DNA of 64,000 bases, from contig JAFVRG010000001.1 of the NCBI GenBank assembly GCA_017504405.1, positions 71,586-135,585 of the forward strand. Reading direction: 5' to 3'. The translations under genes and the position numbers were made by a program. This document shows, one piece after another, positions 26,295-35,691 of this stretch. Origin of the DNA: Clostridia bacterium (GTDB lineage: Bacteria; Bacillota; Clostridia; Oscillospirales; CAG-272). The notes beneath the pieces were generated by a model, which was not told where the DNA came from, made no database searches, and was given only the letters and a program-made list of their open reading frames with translations. How positions within the stretch are numbered: the stretch's first letter is position 1; every line of letters starts with the position of its first letter.

Positions 26295-26426
26295 GAAAAA
26301 TATTGATTTTTTACTCAAAAAAGTAGACATATTTAAACTATTAGCAGAAAAGAATATCGGTGCGTGTTTTTCTTTGCGGATTTAAAGATTTTTAACTGTA
26401 CAAATGGACTCTTTTACACAAATCTC

Positions 26427-26455
26427 TTTACAATTATCAGATAAAATGCTATAAT
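26427..26455 (+). promoter_or_regulatory. Promoter of the AraC-family gene
   Basis: TTTACA (26427-26432), a 17 bp spacer and TATAAT (26450-26455). AAGGAG follows before the ATG at 26486. Confidence 0.65.
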
Positions 26456-26485
26456 AGTAGACGAAAATAAACCTAAGGAGCGTTT

Positions 26486-27277
26486 ATGAGAGAAATTCAT
26501 TTTGACCGTGACCACCGTGAAAGTCCGTTAATCATACGCCCGTGTAAGGACGTGGACTGTCCTGCGCATATCAATTACTCCGCGGAAATATTTGTGGTTT
26601 TTTCGGGCACCGTTGATACCTATCTCGATTTTGAAAGGGTGGCACTGTCTGCGGGAGAGGCGATTTTCATAGATTCGCCGCAGACGCACGAATTTCGCAC
26701 TGTCGGGGAGAGCGATTCCGCCGTCTTTATATTTGACACGGTGAATTTTCCCGATTTAAAGCGTGTGTTGAAGGGAAAAAGACTGCAAGAGAGCAAGGCG
26801 TTGCTCCCGCCTGAGGTTCTCTCCTATATAAAGCAATTTGTTCCCACGGCGCAGGAAACAGTTGTTTTTGATGCCCTTAAAATACATTCGATAGTATACC
26901 CGCTCATTTACAGTGTTATAGGGAGTGAGCCGAGACTACGTGAGTGCACCCTGCACGGAAACGACGTTATCTCTTCCGCTTTGCAGATTATCGTTGAAAG
27001 GTACAGGGATAATATAACGCTATCCACTATTTCAAAGGAGCTGGGAATAAATTACGTATACCTCGGCAGGTGCATAAAGGAGCAGCTCCGTGAGGGATTT
27101 GTGGACATTCTGACGGGAGTGCGCATTGAGGCGGCACGCTCGCTGCTCAAAAACAGCGATATGAGCATATCCGAGGTCGCCTATGACTGCGGCTTCGGCT
27201 CTCAGCGCAACTTCAACCGTGCGTTTCGGAGGACGCTCGGAATGACACCGAGCGAATATAGGAAAAACGGGATATAA
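26486..27277 (+). CDS. AraC-family transcriptional regulator
   Basis: 263 residues. An N-terminal cupin (about 20-90; AGEAIFIDSPQTHEF) probably binds a sugar. The C-terminal double helix-turn-helix (about 165-262) has LSTISKELGINYVYLGRCIK and ends in the family signature VAYDCGFGSQRNFNRAFRR. It lies directly upstream of a GH2 glycosidase gene that has its own strong promoter, so it probably controls that gene in response to an oligosaccharide. Confidence 0.93.
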   Translation: MREIHFDRDHRESPLIIRPCKDVDCPAHINYSAEIFVVFSGTVDTYLDFERVALSAGEAIFIDSPQTHEFRTVGESDSAVFIFDTVNFPDLKRVLKGKRLQESKALLPPEVLSYIKQFVPTAQETVVFDALKIHSIVYPLIYSVIGSEPRLRECTLHGNDVISSALQIIVERYRDNITLSTISKELGINYVYLGRCIKEQLREGFVDILTGVRIEAARSLLKNSDMSISEVAYDCGFGSQRNFNRAFRRTLGMTPSEYRKNGI

Positions 27278-27291
27278 ATTTTACTATTCTA

Positions 27292-27320
27292 TTGAAAAAA
27301 CGGCGTGTCCGTGTTATAAT
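27292..27320 (+). promoter_or_regulatory. Promoter of the GH2 glycosidase gene
   Basis: TTGAAA (27292-27297), a 17 bp spacer and TATAAT (27315-27320). Any AraC-type operator would be expected just upstream, inside the 3' end of the regulator gene; I see no clear repeat there. Confidence 0.75.
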
Positions 27321-27376
27321 TGTGAGGACGGGCATATTGCTTTGTTTTAGAACATTAACTCTTATGGAGGACTGAT

Positions 27377-30217
27377 ATGGCAAACGACGTATTTGCTAAT
27401 ATAGCCGCTGACGGCATAGGCGGCAGAAAAGAGCTGCTTTACGACCCAGCTCCTGTGAAAATAAGGGAAAAGGCGTGCAAGCTGAAGGATGCTTTTGGCG
27501 CTACTCCGATGGTGACTGCCAAGAAAATGGATACACGAGAGGAGCTGTATGCTGCGCTCTCTGAACAGAGAAAAAAATACGCTCCCTACCTTGAAAAGAA
27601 AGCTCCTGCTTTTGAGGGACTTACCGATAGAATTGAGATAACCGATTTTACGCTCGACGGAAATGAAAAGGTTACTATTCCTCATTACGGCGGACCTCAG
27701 GGTGTGGCTAAGAAGGTGTATGAATCCACGTTCACGCTTGATAAGGTTTGCGAGGATAAGGCGTATTATATATGCTTTGGCGGTGTTGACTACTACGCTA
27801 CCGTTTACGTAAACGGCGAGTGCGTCGGCAAGCACGAGGGCTTCTTCTCTCCGTTTGAATTTGATATAGGCTTTGCCGTTAAGGCAGGCGAAAATGCTCT
27901 GCGTGTTGTCGTTGAAAACGACTGCATTTACGGCGGCAACGCATTTGCGTCCGTAAAATCGCTCGAGGGTGATAAGCTCTATGCTGCAACAGGCCTTGGC
28001 TGGGACGATCCCCTCGTCGGCTGGCATCACTGCCCTCCCGGAATGGGTATTTACAACAAGGTCGGCGTGGAAATCCGAAACAGAATACACATCTACGATT
28101 TGTTTGTCCGTCCTCTCGTTTCCGAGGGTAAGGCTGAAATCTGGGCTGAGATACAGAATGCAGATCATAACAAGACTGAGCTCTCCTTTAATCTCTCTGT
28201 TTACGGACAGAACTTTGATTGCGTTGTTTTCGAGAATATGTCGCATACCCCTGCGACTGTACGCACGGTTGGTAGGGGCGACAGCCTCACCGAAGCGCAG
28301 GTTAAGGATAGCCTTGGCAACGGAATACCTATGCCTGCACAGTTCGGCATCAACGTGTATAAATTCACGGTTGATATTCCCGATGCAAAAATATGGGATC
28401 TCGATACCCCCTATCTGTATCAGCTCCAGCTTGAGCTCGTTGTTGACGGAAAAACGGTGGATAGGAAAAAGTCCACGTTCGGTATGAGAACCTTTACCGA
28501 GGACAACGATAGCACCCCTAAGGGTATGTTCTATCTTAACGGAAGAAAAATCCGTTTGCGTGGAGCAAATACTATGGGCTTTGAGCAGCAGGACGTGCTC
28601 CGCGGCGATTTTGAGCAGCTCATTGACGATATTCTGCTCGCAAAGCTGTGTAATATGAACTTCTTGCGCCTCACTCAGCGCCCTGTACAGGATGAGATAT
28701 ATCAGTACTGCGATATGCTCGGACTTATGACGCAGTCGGATTTGCCCCTTTTCGGCTGCATGAGAAGAAACAAGTTCCCCGAGGGCGTGCGCCAGGCAGA
28801 GGAAATGGAGAGAATGGTGAGAAATCACCCCTGCAACATAGTTGTTTCCTATATCAACGAGCCGTTCCCCAATGCGAAAAACGAGCCGCACAGACACCTC
28901 ACCCGTGACGAGCTGGCAACATTCTTTATCTCCTGCGACCACGTGGTGCTCCTCAACAACCCCGACAGGGTTATAAAGCACATTGACGGCGACTACGATC
29001 CGCCGTGCGAGAGCCTGCCCGATAACCACTGCTATCCTATGTGGTATAACGGCCACGGTATAGACATAGGCAGACTTCATAAGGGCTATTGGCTGAGCAT
29101 TAAGCCGGGCTGGTACTGCGGCTGTGGCGAGTTCGGCGCAGAGGGTCTCGATTTCTGCGACGTTATGCGTGAATCCTACCCGAAGGATTGGCTGACCGAG
29201 CCGTTCTCACCCGGAAATATAGTTAATGCGCAGACGGGTAGCTTCTACCACTTCTTCTACGACAAGCAGGATACGATGGAGGATTGGGTAAAGGCGAGCC
29301 ATGCGCATCAGGCGTTTGCAACCTCGATAATGACCGAGGCGTTCAGGCGCAACAACCTCATGATAACCTTTGCAATACATCTGTTTATTGATGCGTGGCC
29401 CAGCGGCTGGATGAAGACGATTATGGATTGCAGGAGAAATCCGAAGCCTGCGTTCTTCGCATACAGAAATGCGCTCGAGCCTGTGCTCGTCAGCCTGCGC
29501 ACCGACCGTTTCACCTATTACTCGGGCGAAAAGGTAAAGATAGAGACGCACATTTGTAACGACACCCAGCTTTCGGGCAAGAGCTTTAGGACGGTTTATG
29601 AGCTTTACAATGCCGTCGGCGCTCTCGTTATGAGAGGCGAGGCTCCCGCAAGCATAAATGCGTGCGAGGCGGCATATTCGTCCAGCGCGGTATTCACAGC
29701 TCCCGTTGTAAGCGACAGAGAAAAGTATGTTCTCAAAGCAATTCTTGTAGACGAAAACGGCAAGGAAATAGCTCATAACACGCAGGGTGTTGAGGTATTT
29801 GCGCCTGTATCCTATGAGAAGAATCCCGACGTTGAGCTTATCACAATGCTCGCTCCCGGCGAATATGAAATCGCAGGCGAGAAGGTTTATGTTAAGGAAT
29901 GCGGAATGCTTCCTCTCCACTTTGCGTCAAGAAAGAGCGGACACCCTATGGTTTCTGCGCTTGAGCCTAAGGATATATCCTATTTTTACAACAAAAAAGA
30001 GGATATGATAACTCCTCTTTTGTATGCAACCTTCGAGGCTGACGGATTTACTCCGATTTTGATTTCGGGCAATACCGATAAAAACGGCGATTGGCAACAG
30101 ACCCTTGCCGCCGCTGAAAAGGTATACAACGGCAAAAAGTATATCATATGCCAGGTTGACCTGCGTGAAGAAAACCCGATAGCGCAAAGGCTGATGGCAA
30201 GCTTCTACGCAAAGTAA
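27377..30217 (+). CDS. Glycoside hydrolase family 2 protein
   Basis: 946 residues. A sugar-binding jelly-roll region (about 90-220; VDYYATVYVNGECVGKHEGF) is followed by an Ig-like beta-sandwich and a TIM barrel. The predicted acid/base is Glu495 in SYINEPFPN and the nucleophile Glu585 in CGEFGAEG. Beta-sandwich modules follow to the end. There is no signal peptide, so it should act on imported oligosaccharides. GH2 covers beta-galactosidase, beta-mannosidase, beta-glucuronidase and others; the exact substrate cannot be read. GGAGG precedes the ATG. Confidence 0.93.
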   Translation: MANDVFANIAADGIGGRKELLYDPAPVKIREKACKLKDAFGATPMVTAKKMDTREELYAALSEQRKKYAPYLEKKAPAFEGLTDRIEITDFTLDGNEKVTIPHYGGPQGVAKKVYESTFTLDKVCEDKAYYICFGGVDYYATVYVNGECVGKHEGFFSPFEFDIGFAVKAGENALRVVVENDCIYGGNAFASVKSLEGDKLYAATGLGWDDPLVGWHHCPPGMGIYNKVGVEIRNRIHIYDLFVRPLVSEGKAEIWAEIQNADHNKTELSFNLSVYGQNFDCVVFENMSHTPATVRTVGRGDSLTEAQVKDSLGNGIPMPAQFGINVYKFTVDIPDAKIWDLDTPYLYQLQLELVVDGKTVDRKKSTFGMRTFTEDNDSTPKGMFYLNGRKIRLRGANTMGFEQQDVLRGDFEQLIDDILLAKLCNMNFLRLTQRPVQDEIYQYCDMLGLMTQSDLPLFGCMRRNKFPEGVRQAEEMERMVRNHPCNIVVSYINEPFPNAKNEPHRHLTRDELATFFISCDHVVLLNNPDRVIKHIDGDYDPPCESLPDNHCYPMWYNGHGIDIGRLHKGYWLSIKPGWYCGCGEFGAEGLDFCDVMRESYPKDWLTEPFSPGNIVNAQTGSFYHFFYDKQDTMEDWVKASHAHQAFATSIMTEAFRRNNLMITFAIHLFIDAWPSGWMKTIMDCRRNPKPAFFAYRNALEPVLVSLRTDRFTYYSGEKVKIETHICNDTQLSGKSFRTVYELYNAVGALVMRGEAPASINACEAAYSSSAVFTAPVVSDREKYVLKAILVDENGKEIAHNTQGVEVFAPVSYEKNPDVELITMLAPGEYEIAGEKVYVKECGMLPLHFASRKSGHPMVSALEPKDISYFYNKKEDMITPLLYATFEADGFTPILISGNTDKNGDWQQTLAAAEKVYNGKKYIICQVDLREENPIAQRLMASFYAK

Positions 30218-30240
30218 TATAGGGCTTCGTATTTTGGCGT

Positions 30241-30530
30241 CTTCCGCCGTTTTCCCTCAAGCTCGCCGTATTCTATACGGCTTCGGAGTGAAGAACGACG
30301 AAATTCATCCAAAATACGTGCGCCCCACGGGGCTCGTGTTTCATAGCGTTCGGTTTTTGACCAAGCTCGACGTAGGTAAACTACGCCTTCGGCAGGAGAT
30401 TGCAAAAATCTACTCAAAATCCGTGCGCCCGTTGGCTAAATGGGGCGTGGAGATGAAATCCATCCAAAATCCGTGCGCCCTCGGCTGAGCAGGACGAGAC
30501 GGTTAAATCTGACCTAAAACGTGCGCCCTG
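30241..30530 (+). repeat. Array of degenerate structured repeats (CTTCGG family)
   Basis: Two fuller units contain AAGCTCG, then a short hairpin (CCGTAT-TCT-ATACGG at 30266-30280; CGTAG-GTAAA-CTACG at 30371-30385), then CTTCGG. Each ends in CAAAATACGTGCGCCC or CAAAATCCGTGCGCCC. Two more shortened units end near 30480 and 30528. Spacing of the CGTGCGCCC ends is roughly 105, 50 and 50 bp. It occupies most of the 407 bp between the GH2 gene and dnaJ; I see no gene there. Confidence 0.7.
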
Positions 30531-30589
30531 CGGAGTTCGTGCTTCGGTAGCTTTCCGAGCTTTCGATTAACTATTTACAAACAAAAAAA

Positions 30590-30614
30590 GCGGATAATCC
30601 ATGGGGTTATCCGC
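30590..30614 (-). terminator. Intrinsic terminator of the heat-shock operon
   Basis: An 8 bp stem GCGGATAA/TTATCCGC followed on the minus strand by seven T residues, 11 bp beyond the dnaJ stop. Confidence 0.88.
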
Positions 30615-30624
30615 CTTTTCCTTT

Positions 30625-31758
30625 TTACTTTTTAAATATCTTTTTGAAGAACGAGTCCTTCTTTGAGTTGTTTTTAGCGTTGCAACTGTCTGCGAATTTT
30701 TTGAGCAGCTCCTTTTGCTCTGCCGAGAGGTTTTTCGGTACCTCGACGTTTATTGTGACGATGAGGTCGCCCTTACGCTTGGTGTTTAAGTTGGTAACAC
30801 CTTTTCCACGCAGGGTTATGCGTGTTCCGTTCTGCGTTCCCTCGGGCAAATCGTACTTTTCAGTCGTGCCGTCAAGGGTGGGTATGTCTATTGTAGCTCC
30901 GAGCGCCGCATCGGTAAAGGTTACGGGCTCTTCAAAATATATGTTGCTTCCCTGTCTTTCAAAATATGCGTGCGGGCGTACGCTGACCTCTATGATGAGA
31001 TCTCCGTTCATTCCGCCGTTTCTTCCTGCGTGTCCCTCCGAGCGCAGAGCTATCCTCTGTCCGTCATCAATTCCTGCGGGAATGGTTACAGCCATTTTCT
31101 TTGTAATTCTGATAAGTCCCTTACCCTTGCAGTTTTTGCAGGGGTTTTTGATTATCTTACCGCTTCCGTTACAGGTGGGGCAGGTGCTGTTTGTCTGTAC
31201 CGTTCCGAACGGTGAGCGCTGCTGAACCATAATATATCCCGAGCCGTGACACTGCGAGCAGGTTTCAACATTGCTGCCCTTTTCTGCTCCGCTGCCGTTA
31301 CAGTCGGGGCAGGATTCTATTCTGTTATAGGAAATATCCTTTTTACAGCCGAAAACTGCCTCCTCAAAGGAGAGGTTGACACGGACGAATACGTCCTCGC
31401 CGTCAACGGGCATATTTCTTCTGCTGCGTCCGCCCGACGAGCGACCCCCTCCGAAAAACGAGGAGAAAATATCGCCGAAATCAAAACCGCCAAAGCCCGA
31501 TGCGTCAAAACCGCCAAAGCCTGAGGACGGGTCGAATGCCGCATGACCGAACTGATCGTATTTGCTTTTCTTTTCGGGGTCGGAGAGGACGGCGTACGCC
31601 TCGTTGACCTCCTTGAATTTCTGCTCTGCCTCGGCGTTGCCCGGATTCATATCGGGGTGATATTTCTTTGCCAGAGAGCGATATGCCTTTTTCAGCTCGT
31701 CGGCACTGGCGCTTTTTGAAACACCCAGCACCTCATAGTAGTCTCTTTTATCTGCCAT
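30625..31758 (-). CDS. dnaJ: Chaperone protein DnaJ
   Basis: 377 residues. The J domain carries HPD in [11 protein letters not shown] Gly/Phe region ([19 protein letters not shown]) follows. Four zinc-binding repeats are [24 protein letters not shown] and CKNCKGKG, and then come the C-terminal substrate-binding domains. It is the co-chaperone of DnaK and the last gene of the hrcA-grpE-dnaK-dnaJ operon. Confidence 0.98.
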   Translation of the reverse strand: MADKRDYYEVLGVSKSASADELKKAYRSLAKKYHPDMNPGNAEAEQKFKEVNEAYAVLSDPEKKSKYDQFGHAAFDPSSGFGGFDASGFGGFDFGDIFSSFFGGGRSSGGRSRRNMPVDGEDVFVRVNLSFEEAVFGCKKDISYNRIESCPDCNGSGAEKGSNVETCSQCHGSGYIMVQQRSPFGTVQTNSTCPTCNGSGKIIKNPCKNCKGKGLIRITKKMAVTIPAGIDDGQRIALRSEGHAGRNGGMNGDLIIEVSVRPHAYFERQGSNIYFEEPVTFTDAALGATIDIPTLDGTTEKYDLPEGTQNGTRITLRGKGVTNLNTKRKGDLIVTINVEVPKNLSAEQKELLKKFADSCNAKNNSKKDSFFKKIFKK

Positions 31759-31773
31759 AATGCTCCTTATTTA

Positions 31774-31802
31774 CAGGTGCCGCATTGAACGTGCGGCACC
31801 TG
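31774..31802 (-). other. Hairpin in the dnaK-dnaJ spacer
   Basis: A perfect 11 bp inverted repeat CAGGTGCCGCA/TGCGGCACCTG without a T-run. It probably acts in mRNA processing, stability or partial attenuation that lowers dnaJ relative to dnaK. Confidence 0.55.
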
Positions 31803-31819
31803 CTTGGATAACTTGGTAA

Positions 31820-33664
31820 TTAGCCGTTGGTTTTGTCCTCGTAATCAGCGCCGTAGTAGGTTCCGTTTGCATCTGCACCGCCCTGGCCGCCCTGACCCAT
31901 ATTGGGGTCAAAGCCCTGACCCTGTGCGCCGGCCTGTTGCTGATAGAGCTTTTCGGATATAGCGTAGAATGCCTTTTCGAGAGCCTCAGTATCTGCCTTG
32001 ATTGCGTCGAGGTCTGTGCCCTTGAGGGTTTCCTTCAGCTTTTCGATTGCTTCGGTTACGGGCTTCTTGTCATCCTCGGTAACCTTGTCGCCGAGATCGC
32101 TAAGAGCCTTCTCGGACTGGAATACGAGAGAGTCAGCACGGTTTCTGATTTCAACAGCCTCCTTGAGCTTCTTGTCTTCCTCAGCGAACTTCTCAGCCTC
32201 TTTAACAGCCTTGTCAATGTCCTCCTGGCTCATATTGGTGGAGGAGGTTATTGTGATGTGCTGCTCCTTGCCCGTTCCCTTATCGGTTGCGGTAACGTTA
32301 ACTATACCGTTAGCATCAATGTCGAAGGTGACTTCTATCTGAGGAACGCCACGGGGTGCGGAGGGGATACCGTCGAGAACAAAGCGTCCGAGAGTGGTAT
32401 TTCCGCTCGCCATTTCACGCTCACCCTGCAGAACGTGGATTTCAACCGAGGTCTGACCGTCAGCCGCAGTAGAGTAAATCTGGCTCTTCTTTACGGGGAT
32501 AGTGGTGTTTCTTTCAATAATGCGGTTGAATACGCCGCCAAGAGTCTCTATACCGAGTGAGAGAGGAGTTACGTCGAGGAGCAGAAGGTCCTTTACGTCA
32601 CCGACGAGAACTCCGCCCTGAATAGCCGCACCTACCGCAACGCACTCGTCGGGGTTGATGCCCTTGAAGGGCTCTTTGCCAATAAACTTCTTTACAGCCT
32701 CCTGAACGGCGGGGATTCTGGTCGAGCCGCCGACGAGAAGAACCTTGTCAATCTCGGATGCGGAAAGTCCTGCATCGGAAAGCGCCTTCTTGGTAGGAGT
32801 CATCGTTCTCTCAACGAGGTCTGCGGTGATTCTGTCAAATTCAGCACGGGTAAGAGAAGCCTGGAAATGCAGGGGTCCCTCTGCGGTTGCGGTAATAAAG
32901 GGCAGGTTGATTTCGGTTGTTGTCATGCCTGAAAGCTCAATCTTTGCCTTCTCTGCCGCATCCTTAAGGCGCTGAAGCACCATTTTGTCTTTTCTTAGGT
33001 CGATGCCGTTTTCCTTCTGGAATTTATCAGCCATCCAGTCGATGAGCTTCTGGTCGAAGTCGTCGCCGCCGAGCACGGTATCGCCGTTGGTTGCCAGAAC
33101 CTCGAATACTCCGTCGGAAATGTCGAGAATAGATACGTCAAACGTACCGCCGCCGAGGTCGAATACCATTATCTTCTGGTTTGCCTCTTTATCCATTCCG
33201 TATGCAAGAGCCGCAGCGGTAGGCTCGTTGATTATACGCTTAACGTCAAGTCCTGCGATTTTACCTGCATCCTTCGTTGCCTGACGCTGTGAGTCGGAGA
33301 AGTATGCGGGTACGGTTATAACCGCCTCGGTAACAGGTGCGCCGAGATATGCCTCTGCATCTGCCTTGAGCTTTTGCAGAATCATAGCGGAAATTTCCTG
33401 AGGGGTATACTTTTTGTCTGCAATATCAACCTTGTAATTGCTTCCCATGTGGCGCTTGATGCTCATGACGGTGCGGTCGGGGTTGGTGATTGCCTGACGC
33501 TTTGCTACCTGACCTATCATTCTCTCTCCGGTCTTCGAAAATCCTACTACCGACGGAGTTGTTCTCGCTCCCTCGGGATTAGGAATAACGATGGGCTCGC
33601 CGCCCTCGTAAACTGCAACGCAGGAGTTAGTTGTTCCAAGGTCTATACCTATAATTTTTCCCAT
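31820..33664 (-). CDS. dnaK: Chaperone protein DnaK (Hsp70)
   Basis: 614 residues. The ATPase domain opens [17 protein letters not shown], with [15 protein letters not shown] and the family signature [17 protein letters not shown]. The substrate-binding domain has [14 protein letters not shown]. The Gly/Gln-rich tail ends [10 protein letters not shown]. It folds and refolds proteins with GrpE and DnaJ. It is regulated through the CIRCE element upstream of hrcA. Confidence 0.98.
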   Translation of the reverse strand: MGKIIGIDLGTTNSCVAVYEGGEPIVIPNPEGARTTPSVVGFSKTGERMIGQVAKRQAITNPDRTVMSIKRHMGSNYKVDIADKKYTPQEISAMILQKLKADAEAYLGAPVTEAVITVPAYFSDSQRQATKDAGKIAGLDVKRIINEPTAAALAYGMDKEANQKIMVFDLGGGTFDVSILDISDGVFEVLATNGDTVLGGDDFDQKLIDWMADKFQKENGIDLRKDKMVLQRLKDAAEKAKIELSGMTTTEINLPFITATAEGPLHFQASLTRAEFDRITADLVERTMTPTKKALSDAGLSASEIDKVLLVGGSTRIPAVQEAVKKFIGKEPFKGINPDECVAVGAAIQGGVLVGDVKDLLLLDVTPLSLGIETLGGVFNRIIERNTTIPVKKSQIYSTAADGQTSVEIHVLQGEREMASGNTTLGRFVLDGIPSAPRGVPQIEVTFDIDANGIVNVTATDKGTGKEQHITITSSTNMSQEDIDKAVKEAEKFAEEDKKLKEAVEIRNRADSLVFQSEKALSDLGDKVTEDDKKPVTEAIEKLKETLKGTDLDAIKADTEALEKAFYAISEKLYQQQAGAQGQGFDPNMGQGGQGGADANGTYYGADYEDKTNG

Positions 33665-33721
33665 AATAATTTACCTCCAAAAATGTATCATTTATTTTTT
33701 ATTATTTTTTTATTCTTTATT

Positions 33722-34255
33722 TCAGTTCGCTACCTTAACCATGGCGTAGCGGATTATTTTATCGCCCTTTCTGTATCCCTTCTGGAATACCTCGACGATC
33801 TCGCCGTCACCGAGGCTCTCGTCCTCTATGTGCATAACGGCGTTGTGAATGTTGGGGTCAAAGGTGTCGCCTGTGGCGCCGAACTGCTCTATTCCGAGCT
33901 TCGACAGCATTGCCGCCGCACCCTTTGCGGTTATCGACAGACCCTCTGCAACCTTTTCGGATTCCTTGTAGAGAGCGGCACGCTCGAGGTTGTCGAGCAC
34001 GGGGAGTATCTCGTTTACCGTATCTGCAACCGCATCGGTGTAGATGCCGTCCCTCTCCTTTGCGCTTCTCTTGCGGAAGTTATCGTATTCAGCCGCAAGT
34101 CGCAGATATTTGTCCTTCTGCTCCGTTAGCTCCGCATCCTTTTTCTCGACTTCCTCACGGAGTGCGTCAAGCTCGCTTTTCTTTTTTGTTTTTTTGGTTT
34201 CCTTGACTTCTGCCGAGGGCTCGCTCTGAGCCTCGTTTATTTCCTTCTCGTCCAT
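33722..34255 (-). CDS. grpE: Nucleotide exchange factor GrpE
   Basis: 177 residues. A long N-terminal charged coiled coil (about 20-70; ELDALREEVEKKDAELTEQ) precedes the beta domain. The family signature region is GIEQFGATGDTFDPNIHNAV and the end is GDKIIRYAMVKVAN. It releases ADP from DnaK. Its start overlaps the hrcA stop (TAATG). Confidence 0.97.
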   Translation of the reverse strand: MDEKEINEAQSEPSAEVKETKKTKKKSELDALREEVEKKDAELTEQKDKYLRLAAEYDNFRKRSAKERDGIYTDAVADTVNEILPVLDNLERAALYKESEKVAEGLSITAKGAAAMLSKLGIEQFGATGDTFDPNIHNAVMHIEDESLGDGEIVEVFQKGYRKGDKIIRYAMVKVAN

Positions 34256-35310
34256 TACCTCTCTCCTTTCAAATCATCGTCCTTGGGGTTCAGCATACTG
34301 TCTATACCCGAGGCAAGACGCTCTATTGTAGATATAACCTTTGAATAATCCATTCTGCACGGGCCGATTACGCCGATAGCACCGACGACGTTTCCGTCCC
34401 TCTTTATCGTGCGGTAAACGAGTGCGGAATTATTCATAATGTCAACCGAATTTTCTTTTCCTATATAAACGTTTACCTTGTCATCGTCCTTTGCGGATAT
34501 GAGGGAAAGTATTTCGTCCTTGCGGTCGAACATTCCGAGCAAATGGCGAACCGAGGAAACGTCCGAATACTCGGGATAATCCAATAGGTTATCAACTCCG
34601 TCTATCTTCACGTCACCGCCGTCCGAGTCGGTCATTGTCTCGTATATTGCCTTCGCAACAGGTGAGATTATAGAAGAAATCGACGGCACCGCACGTTCAA
34701 GCTCGGATAAGAGCGTAAAGGTTATGCGGTCTGACGTTATGCCCGTCATTTTATCATTGAGCGCATCCGTGAGCTGGGACAGCTCAACACGGCTTATAGG
34801 GAAGCCTAAGTGCATCGTTTTCGTCTTTGCCTGCCCGTCGGGGAAAAGCATAACGAGCACGAAGCTCCGACCGTCTATATATATGCTCTCATACCTGCTT
34901 ATAACCGTCCTTGGCAATCGGGGCTTAACCGCAATTCCCGTGTAGTTGGTAAACGAGGACGCCAGCTTTGACGCCTCGGAGAGTATCTGGTCAACCTCAG
35001 AGAGCTTGCGCTGGAGTGAGCGGTCTATTTCCTCAATCTCCTTTGTCGTCATGCTGTAACGCTCGACGAGGGAGTCAACGTAGAAGCGGTAGCCGAGCTC
35101 GGACGGAACACGTCCTGCCGAGGTGTGAGGCTGTTCGAGGTATCCAAGCGCCTCCAGCTCTGCCATCTCGTTGCGTATGGTTGCGGGGGAACAGCTCATG
35201 TCCTCGTTCTGCGACAGATATTTAGAGCCGACAGGCTCACCGAACTGAATATGCGCATTTATTATTGCGCCCAGAATTTTCTTTTTTCTTTCGCTCAGAT
35301 CACGGTACAT
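34255..35310 (-). CDS. hrcA: Heat-inducible transcription repressor HrcA
   Basis: 351 residues from ATG 35310 (MYRDLSERKKKILGAII), with GGAGGGC just upstream. The longer frame to 35343 runs into the CIRCE element and is rejected. The winged-helix domain (about 1-75) contains CSPATIRNEMAELEALG. The central GAF-like domain has VGAIGVIGPCRMDYSKVI. It represses its own operon by binding CIRCE at 35337-35363. Confidence 0.97.
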   Translation of the reverse strand: MYRDLSERKKKILGAIINAHIQFGEPVGSKYLSQNEDMSCSPATIRNEMAELEALGYLEQPHTSAGRVPSELGYRFYVDSLVERYSMTTKEIEEIDRSLQRKLSEVDQILSEASKLASSFTNYTGIAVKPRLPRTVISRYESIYIDGRSFVLVMLFPDGQAKTKTMHLGFPISRVELSQLTDALNDKMTGITSDRITFTLLSELERAVPSISSIISPVAKAIYETMTDSDGGDVKIDGVDNLLDYPEYSDVSSVRHLLGMFDRKDEILSLISAKDDDKVNVYIGKENSVDIMNNSALVYRTIKRDGNVVGAIGVIGPCRMDYSKVISTIERLASGIDSMLNPKDDDLKGER

Positions 35311-35336
35311 AATGCCCTCCTTTTCGGTTTTTGCTG

Positions 35337-35363
35337 TTAGCACTCTTTGGCTTTGAGTGCTAA
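35337..35363. promoter_or_regulatory. CIRCE operator
   Basis: TTAGCACTC, a 9 bp spacer and GAGTGCTAA, a perfect match to the CIRCE consensus. It lies between the hrcA promoter and start codon. Confidence 0.98.
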
Positions 35364-35373
35364 CCGCAGTAAT

Positions 35374-35402
35374 AATGTACCACTTTGCGAGGCGTTTGTC
35401 AA
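35374..35402 (-). promoter_or_regulatory. hrcA operon promoter
   Basis: On the minus strand, TTGACA (35397-35402), a 17 bp spacer and TACATT (35374-35379). The start falls at or just before CIRCE. Confidence 0.8.
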
Positions 35403-35550
35403 CCCCTTTTTGTTAAATTTTTTATTTTTTTCGCAAAAATTTTATCAACCCGACAAAAAGACTGCTAATTCACGGTTTTTTTATGAGCAAATCAAACGTT
35501 CAAAGCTCTCAAAAAAACAGGCAAAAAGCAGAAAATGAGAGCGTTTTTGC
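35403..35550. other. AT-rich spacer between divergent promoters
   Basis: Between the hrcA and rny promoters. I see no gene, repeat or operator in it. Confidence 0.5.
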
Positions 35551-35579
35551 TTGACATAGCCAAATATTTATTATATAAT
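35551..35579 (+). promoter_or_regulatory. rny promoter
   Basis: TTGACA (35551-35556), a 17 bp spacer and TATAAT (35574-35579), fully consensus. The leader of about 105 nt contains a GCGCC/GGGCGC hairpin. Confidence 0.88.
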
Positions 35580-35691
35580 AGATATAACCGTGGATTCTGC
35601 GCCTTTGCGTTGGGCGCGTCTGTTGTCTGCGGTAATATAACAACTATTATCTTATTGAATATGTAGAACACGAAAAGGAGGTGTTTTTGAA

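Noticed and set aside
27362..29080. 572-codon open frame on the minus strand opposite the GH2 gene
   Set aside because: It is a shadow of the GH2 coding frame: the plus-strand protein has clear domains, catalytic glutamates and its own promoter and ribosome site.
30241..30530. CRISPR-like array
   Set aside because: Units are not identical, spacing is irregular (about 105, 50, 50 bp), and the conserved part is a hairpin with related copies elsewhere. No cas genes are present.
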